This document shows positions 60,115 through 64,000 of a stretch of DNA of 64,000 bases, piece by piece; the stretch's first letter is position 1, and each line of letters starts with the position of its first letter. Source of the stretch: Desulfobacca sp. (GTDB lineage Bacteria; Desulfobacterota; Desulfobaccia; Desulfobaccales; Desulfobaccaceae). Location of the stretch: positions 62,001 to 126,000 of the forward strand of contig DYEV01000032.1 of the NCBI GenBank assembly GCA_020725545.1, written 5' to 3'. The notes under the pieces were generated by a model that worked only from the letters and a program-made list of their open reading frames with translations, was not told the DNA's origin and ran no database searches. A program made the translations under genes and the position numbers.

Positions 60115-60747
60115 TCAAAACCGGTAAATCGGCCAGGCCCGTTGGCGGGCGATGGCTTTCAGAGCCGGTGCGGGGTTGACCGCGATGGGATGGCCGACCT
60201 GTTCTAAGAGTGGCAGATCAGAAACGTGGTCGGCATAGGCATAGGACTGAGCCAGGGAGAAGCCGGCCGTCCGAGATAATTCTTGCAATAACAGTAGCTT
60301 ATTCAGGCCGCGGGGGTGGCGGCCTTGGATCCGGCCGGTACAGCGTCCGGCGGTTATTTCCAAGGTGGTGGCGATGAGCCAGTCGGTTTGCAGGTCCACC
60401 TGCAGCGGCTGCATCAGGAATTCCAGGGAACCGGTCAGAATGACGGTCTGATGGCCTCGCCGTTGATGTTCCCGCAGGCAGGCCAGGCCGGTAATACTGA
60501 GTCGGGGACGGATGAGGCGGCCGTAACAATCCTGGGCCAGCCGCTGGATCTGGGCCTTTTCCAGACCCTGGAGGTAGGACTTGTTGGTGTAGCGCCCCTG
60601 ACTTTGGCAGAACAATTCGGTCAGGAAACGAACGGCCCGCTTGGGCGTCAGGACGCGCCGCCCCAACAGGTAGAGGAAGAAAAGGCGCTCGCTGGGAAAG
60701 CGGATCAGGGTGCGGTCCACGTCAAAAATGGCAGCGGTAGTTCTCAT
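60115..60747 (-). CDS. HAD-IB-type phosphatase (SerB-like)
   Basis: The 210-residue protein has motif I FDVDRTLIRFPSE, motif II VILTGS, the lysine in GLNKLLLLQEL and motif IV YADHVSDLPLL. It is of the HAD-IB group that includes phosphoserine phosphatase and phosphatidylglycerol-related phosphatases. The nearby CDP-alcohol phosphatidyltransferase makes a lipid-headgroup substrate attractive (inference). Confidence 0.88.
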   Translation of the reverse strand: MRTTAAIFDVDRTLIRFPSERLFFLYLLGRRVLTPKRAVRFLTELFCQSQGRYTNKSYLQGLEKAQIQRLAQDCYGRLIRPRLSITGLACLREHQRRGHQTVILTGSLEFLMQPLQVDLQTDWLIATTLEITAGRCTGRIQGRHPRGLNKLLLLQELSRTAGFSLAQSYAYADHVSDLPLLEQVGHPIAVNPAPALKAIARQRAWPIYRF

Positions 60748-60775
60748 GGGGGCGACTTTAACGGCTCTGCCGCAC

Positions 60776-61378
60776 TCAGGTGGAGGATTGGGAGAAATAG
60801 ATCCGACTATCCAGCAAAACGGGGATTCCTCGAGCTACGCAGAGGCCGGCCACAAAGGCGATGACGATCTGGTTCAGCCAGAGGAGTATCGGCACGTTAT
60901 CGGGAGACCACAGGGCCAAGGCATAAGTTAAGGTTAGTTGGCAAAAAATCCAGGCCTTGGCAAAGCCGTAGAGGGCCCGCATAAACCGGGAGGCCACCAG
61001 AAAGCGGCCCAGCTTGGAATGCATCATGCCAAAGACCGATTGGCCTTGCCGCAGGGCCACGCCCCGCAGGCCGTCCACCAGGAAAGAACGGCTGAGGAAG
61101 AGGATGGGCACCCATAACGGCACCAAATGTATGGATAAAAAGACCACCCAGAGGATATTTTCCACAGCCCGGTCCAAAGCGACGTCCAAAACTGCGCCTA
61201 AATCGCTGACTTCCTGACGCCGCCGAGCCACGTAGCCGTCGAACCAGTCCAGAAGAAAGAGAATGATGAGGAGAAAAAAACCGCCGAGGCGCCAGACCAG
61301 ACTGTCTGAAAATAAAAACCCCAAGTAAATGAGAAGTAAAGGTAATCTGCTGAGAGTAATAATGTTGGCCAAAGACAT
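60776..61378 (-). CDS. CDP-alcohol phosphatidyltransferase
   Basis: The 200-residue membrane protein carries the family motif D-x2-DG-x2-AR-x8-G-x3-D-x3-D as DWFDGYVARRR...LGAVLDVALD, with four or more membrane segments and the start SLANIITLSRLPLLLIYLG. It would join a CDP-activated lipid with an alcohol such as glycerol 3-phosphate. It lies next to a HAD phosphatase, as PgsA and a PGP phosphatase might. Confidence 0.9.
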   Translation of the reverse strand: MSLANIITLSRLPLLLIYLGFLFSDSLVWRLGGFFLLIILFLLDWFDGYVARRRQEVSDLGAVLDVALDRAVENILWVVFLSIHLVPLWVPILFLSRSFLVDGLRGVALRQGQSVFGMMHSKLGRFLVASRFMRALYGFAKAWIFCQLTLTYALALWSPDNVPILLWLNQIVIAFVAGLCVARGIPVLLDSRIYFSQSST

Positions 61379-61551
61379 GGAAGCAGCAACCTGACTGGTG
61401 GATTCGTCCTTACCTTACCAGATTCTGTCAGGGGAAACAACGACATTTAGGTTCGGAGAAGAAAACCGGCGCTCCCGCTCTGGCCAGACTTGCACTAGCC
61501 CCCCGTCAATGGTAAACTATAAAATCTAATCCATTTTTTACGGTTATTTCG

Positions 61552-63396
61552 ATGAATAATTTTTTCCATCGCCTCAGCCAACTGCATACGAAAACCGTGG
61601 TAGTGACCATCCTCCTGGTGACCTTTTTGCTCAGCGTGGGTTTATTCTCTCTCTGGTTGTGGTCTGGGAAAAAAATCGACAATGTGATCACTGAGCAATT
61701 CAATAATCAACAATTGATGCTGGCCCGCAAGATCGCCGAAAACGTCGAAACCTATGTGGATTTCCTGGAGTTCCTGGCGGTTACCTACACCCATGAATAT
61801 CTCGTGGAAGCGGTTTTCCCGGAGCATCTCGATATGTTTTTTAAGCTGCAATTAGAATACGTCCAGGCCTTCGGCATCCTGGCCATCAAGTACTATGATG
61901 TCCACGGGAAAGAGGTTGCCATGTATACTTCCGGCAAGACGCCGGTGCAGCCCAATGCCGCGCCGTTGGCGGCCGACTATCTGGCCTGGGCCCAGGAGAA
62001 GGCCAATAGACACGCCGTCTTACTGCAACAGATCTTTTCCCTGGGCTATAATGATGGCTCCGAACGCCGGGTGATGGGGGTGTTGGCCCCCGTGTACCAA
62101 GATGGCAGCACGCCGCAAACTCCGACCGGCGGCACGTTCAGTGGAGTCCTGCAGATTATCGTTGATCCCTACTTTATCGCCGGTATGGCGACCAAAGAGG
62201 TCCGTTCCGGACAAACCGGCTATGCCTGGATTATTGATTACCACGGGATTTTCCTGGCCCATTACGAAGATAGTTTTATCGGCCGGGACCATATCGCGGT
62301 CCGCCGGCAGCGTAATCCGAATATATCCTTCGAGAGGATTGATGAGATCGTCAATCAACGCTTGCTGAAGGGGCACGAAGGTGTTGATTATTATTTATCC
62401 GGTTGGCATCGGGACAAGATCGGCCAGATCAAAAAATTGCTGGCTTATACCCCCATCACCTTCCAACGCAGTCAAAAACGAGGCATTGTCCAGGTAGAGA
62501 ATCCGGGGCAGAATATCTGGGGCGTCGGCGTGGCCGCGCCTGTGGATGAGGTAGCCGGCTTGGTGGAAAGGCTCCAGTGGGATCAGGGTCTCATTATCGG
62601 CTCATTCCTGCTCTTCCTGATGGGGATCAGTTGTCTGTTGATCGGCGCGGCGTATAGCTGGAATCGGGTTTTGAGCCATGAGGTGACTGAGAAGGCTGAG
62701 GAATTACGCCGCAGCCATGAACGCCTGCTGCGCTCGGAGCGCTTTGCCGCGGTAGGGGAAGCGGCCGCCTATGTCAGCCATGAAATCAAAAATCCCCTCA
62801 TGGTCATCGGCGGCTTTGCCCAGCAATTAAAAAGAAATCCGGAGTTGCCGCCCAGCGCCGTTACCAAGCTGCAGTTAATCAGCGAAGAGGTCAAACGGTT
62901 AGAGAATTTTTTGGGGGAGTTGCGGGATTTTACCCGACCGGCGCCGCCGGCCAAAAAAGAGGCCGATCTGAACGATCTGGTCAGACAGGTTACCACCATG
63001 ATGCAGGATGCCGCCAAGGATATGGGCATTCACATGGTCACCCGACTGGCCGACAACCTACCCAGGGTGCCTTTTGATATGAACCAGATGAAGCAGGTGC
63101 TCATTAATCTCATTAAGAATGCCATGGAAGCCATGGACGATGGGGGCACTATCACGGTGACCACCAAGGACTTGGGAGACCAGGTAGCCATCTCCGTCCA
63201 TGATACTGGCAAAGGTATTCCACCGGAGGTTTTGCCCAATATTTTCAATCCGTTCTTTACCACCAAGAAGACGGGCACCGGTTTGGGGTTGGCGGTCATC
63301 AACAAAATCATCGAGGATCATCATGGCAGCATTACGGTAACCAGCTCCAAAGAACAAGGGACGACGTTTACCGTAGCGTTGCCGTATCGGCAATAA
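61552..63396 (+). CDS. membrane sensor histidine kinase with periplasmic Cache-type domain
   Basis: The 614-residue kinase has an N-terminal membrane helix (VVVTILLVTFLLSVGLFSLWLW), a ~310-residue periplasmic Cache-like sensor (YAWIIDYHGIFLAHYEDSFIGRD), a second helix (GLIIGSFLLFLMGISCLLIGAAY), HisKA with His410 (YVSHEIKNPLMVIGG) and HATPase_c (LINLIKNAMEAMDDG, DTGKGIPPEV, TKKTGTGLGLAV). It should sense a small molecule. No response regulator is adjacent within the window; another kinase follows. Confidence 0.92.
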   Translation: MNNFFHRLSQLHTKTVVVTILLVTFLLSVGLFSLWLWSGKKIDNVITEQFNNQQLMLARKIAENVETYVDFLEFLAVTYTHEYLVEAVFPEHLDMFFKLQLEYVQAFGILAIKYYDVHGKEVAMYTSGKTPVQPNAAPLAADYLAWAQEKANRHAVLLQQIFSLGYNDGSERRVMGVLAPVYQDGSTPQTPTGGTFSGVLQIIVDPYFIAGMATKEVRSGQTGYAWIIDYHGIFLAHYEDSFIGRDHIAVRRQRNPNISFERIDEIVNQRLLKGHEGVDYYLSGWHRDKIGQIKKLLAYTPITFQRSQKRGIVQVENPGQNIWGVGVAAPVDEVAGLVERLQWDQGLIIGSFLLFLMGISCLLIGAAYSWNRVLSHEVTEKAEELRRSHERLLRSERFAAVGEAAAYVSHEIKNPLMVIGGFAQQLKRNPELPPSAVTKLQLISEEVKRLENFLGELRDFTRPAPPAKKEADLNDLVRQVTTMMQDAAKDMGIHMVTRLADNLPRVPFDMNQMKQVLINLIKNAMEAMDDGGTITVTTKDLGDQVAISVHDTGKGIPPEVLPNIFNPFFTTKKTGTGLGLAVINKIIEDHHGSITVTSSKEQGTTFTVALPYRQ

Positions 63397-63406
63397 TCTG
63401 CCTACC

Positions 63407-64000
63407 ATGCTGATTTCCACTCCTGAGCAAACCCTCAGCCAGGCACCCTCCAGCGAAAGCCAGCGCCGCCGTCGGGAAAAAATCCTGATCGGGATCATCA
63501 TTCTCTTGGTGGTCTCCATCACCCTGGTAGAAGTTCGCCTGGTCCGGCAGCGGGGAGAATCCATCACCGACAGCTTATTAGCTTTCGGACTGGTCAACCT
63601 CAACACCATTCTCCTGCTGTTTCTGACCTTTCTGATCTTTCGCAATGTGGTGAAATTGATCCTGGAGCGGCGCCAGAAGATCTTCGGCTCGCGCTTGCGC
63701 ATCCGGTTGGTCCTCACCTTTGTCTTTCTGTCGCTGCTGCCGACGTTGCTCATGTCGTTTGTGGCCTTTGAGTTTATTTCCGGCCGAACAGAGTATCAAC
63801 TCAACGCCCAGGTAGAGAAATCCCTAAACAATGCCGTGGTCTTGGTGCAATCGTATTTTCGGGGTATCGAACGCAAGGTGGTGGTCTGCGGCCAGCTGTT
63901 GAGCCGTTTGGTGCAGGAACAGAATCTGCTGGGCCAGGGCGGCCCAGCCTTGGATGAATTTTTGAAACAGAAACAACAGGCCTATGCCCTGGAAAATTTA
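63407..64000 (+). CDS. NtrY-like sensor histidine kinase, partial (cut by window end)
   Basis: The frame is open from the ATG at 63407 to the end of the window without a stop, giving 198 residues. Two hydrophobic segments (ILIGIIILLVVSITLVEVRL and FGLVNLNTILLLFLTFLIF), then RLRIRLVLTFVFLSLLPTLLMSFVAFEFI and a periplasmic stretch, are the N-terminal layout of NtrY-type kinases. Kinase domains lie outside. It begins only eleven bases after the preceding kinase gene, so both are in one operon, perhaps with a regulator downstream. Confidence 0.8.
   Translation, partial: MLISTPEQTLSQAPSSESQRRRREKILIGIIILLVVSITLVEVRLVRQRGESITDSLLAFGLVNLNTILLLFLTFLIFRNVVKLILERRQKIFGSRLRIRLVLTFVFLSLLPTLLMSFVAFEFISGRTEYQLNAQVEKSLNNAVVLVQSYFRGIERKVVVCGQLLSRLVQEQNLLGQGGPALDEFLKQKQQAYALENL

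Overview
The window is GC-rich bacterial chromosome with dense genes and many TTG/GTG starts. The gene content points to a sulfate-reducing, Desulfobacca-like deltaproteobacterium (now Desulfobacterota). The clues are a tetraheme class III cytochrome c, a TauE/SafE exporter with a conserved membrane partner, an orphan corrinoid-protein domain of the CO dehydrogenase/acetyl-CoA synthase type, and the order rplU-rpmA-obgE-proB-proA-nadD-rsfS. The taxonomic placement is inference; no rRNA gene is present.

Positions 74-10276 hold one plus-strand type III-A CRISPR-Cas operon: cas6, a CARF-domain effector without a HEPN motif, cas10 (HD and GGDD both present), csm2, csm3, csm4, csm5 (with an extra C-terminal domain), a small Csx20-like protein, and a CARF-HEPN Csx1/TM1812-type protein. 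No repeat-spacer array and no cas1/cas2 lie inside the window. Cas10 should make cyclic oligoadenylates. Two different CARF effectors and a possible signal-degrading Csx20 protein make this the most interesting region.

From 10555 a near-consensus promoter starts a housekeeping run: rplU, rpmA, obgE, proB, proA, nadD, rsfS, then an M48 metalloprotease with TPRs, an FmdB-type zinc ribbon protein, a polysaccharide deacetylase and a DUF4015 glycoside-hydrolase-like protein. Positions 20368-24554 carry single minus-strand genes: a secreted helical protein with its own promoter and terminator, thiol peroxidase, a secreted Arg/His-rich protein and a P1-family peptidase.

Positions 24571-34959 are a minus-strand cell-envelope region. 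It holds a DegT-type aminotransferase under a strong promoter, a large membrane protein, a NodB-type deacetylase, a methyltransferase, two tandem GT39-like glycosyltransferases and an LpoA-like TPR/periplasmic-binding protein. On the plus strand, 35159-39333 is tsaB translationally coupled to livH-livM-livG-livF. These are followed by an orphan corrinoid-binding domain protein, a lone receiver protein, glgC, a histidine phosphatase, a cytochrome c, two tandem DUF374 acyltransferases and a SWIM-like protein.

Positions 46127-54545 are minus-strand: an AI-2E family transporter, a stand-alone PEP-synthase C-terminal-like protein, a TauE/SafE exporter pair, and a ferredoxin-prmA-ogt-trmO-Fe/S-protein cluster. 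A decayed group II intron remnant sits at 54668-55195. The last part has DOMON-like, kinase-like and PhoU-like genes, a META lipoprotein, QueD, small zinc-ribbon and coiled-coil genes, a HAD phosphatase and a CDP-alcohol phosphatidyltransferase on the minus strand. Two plus-strand sensor histidine kinases follow, the second cut by the window end.
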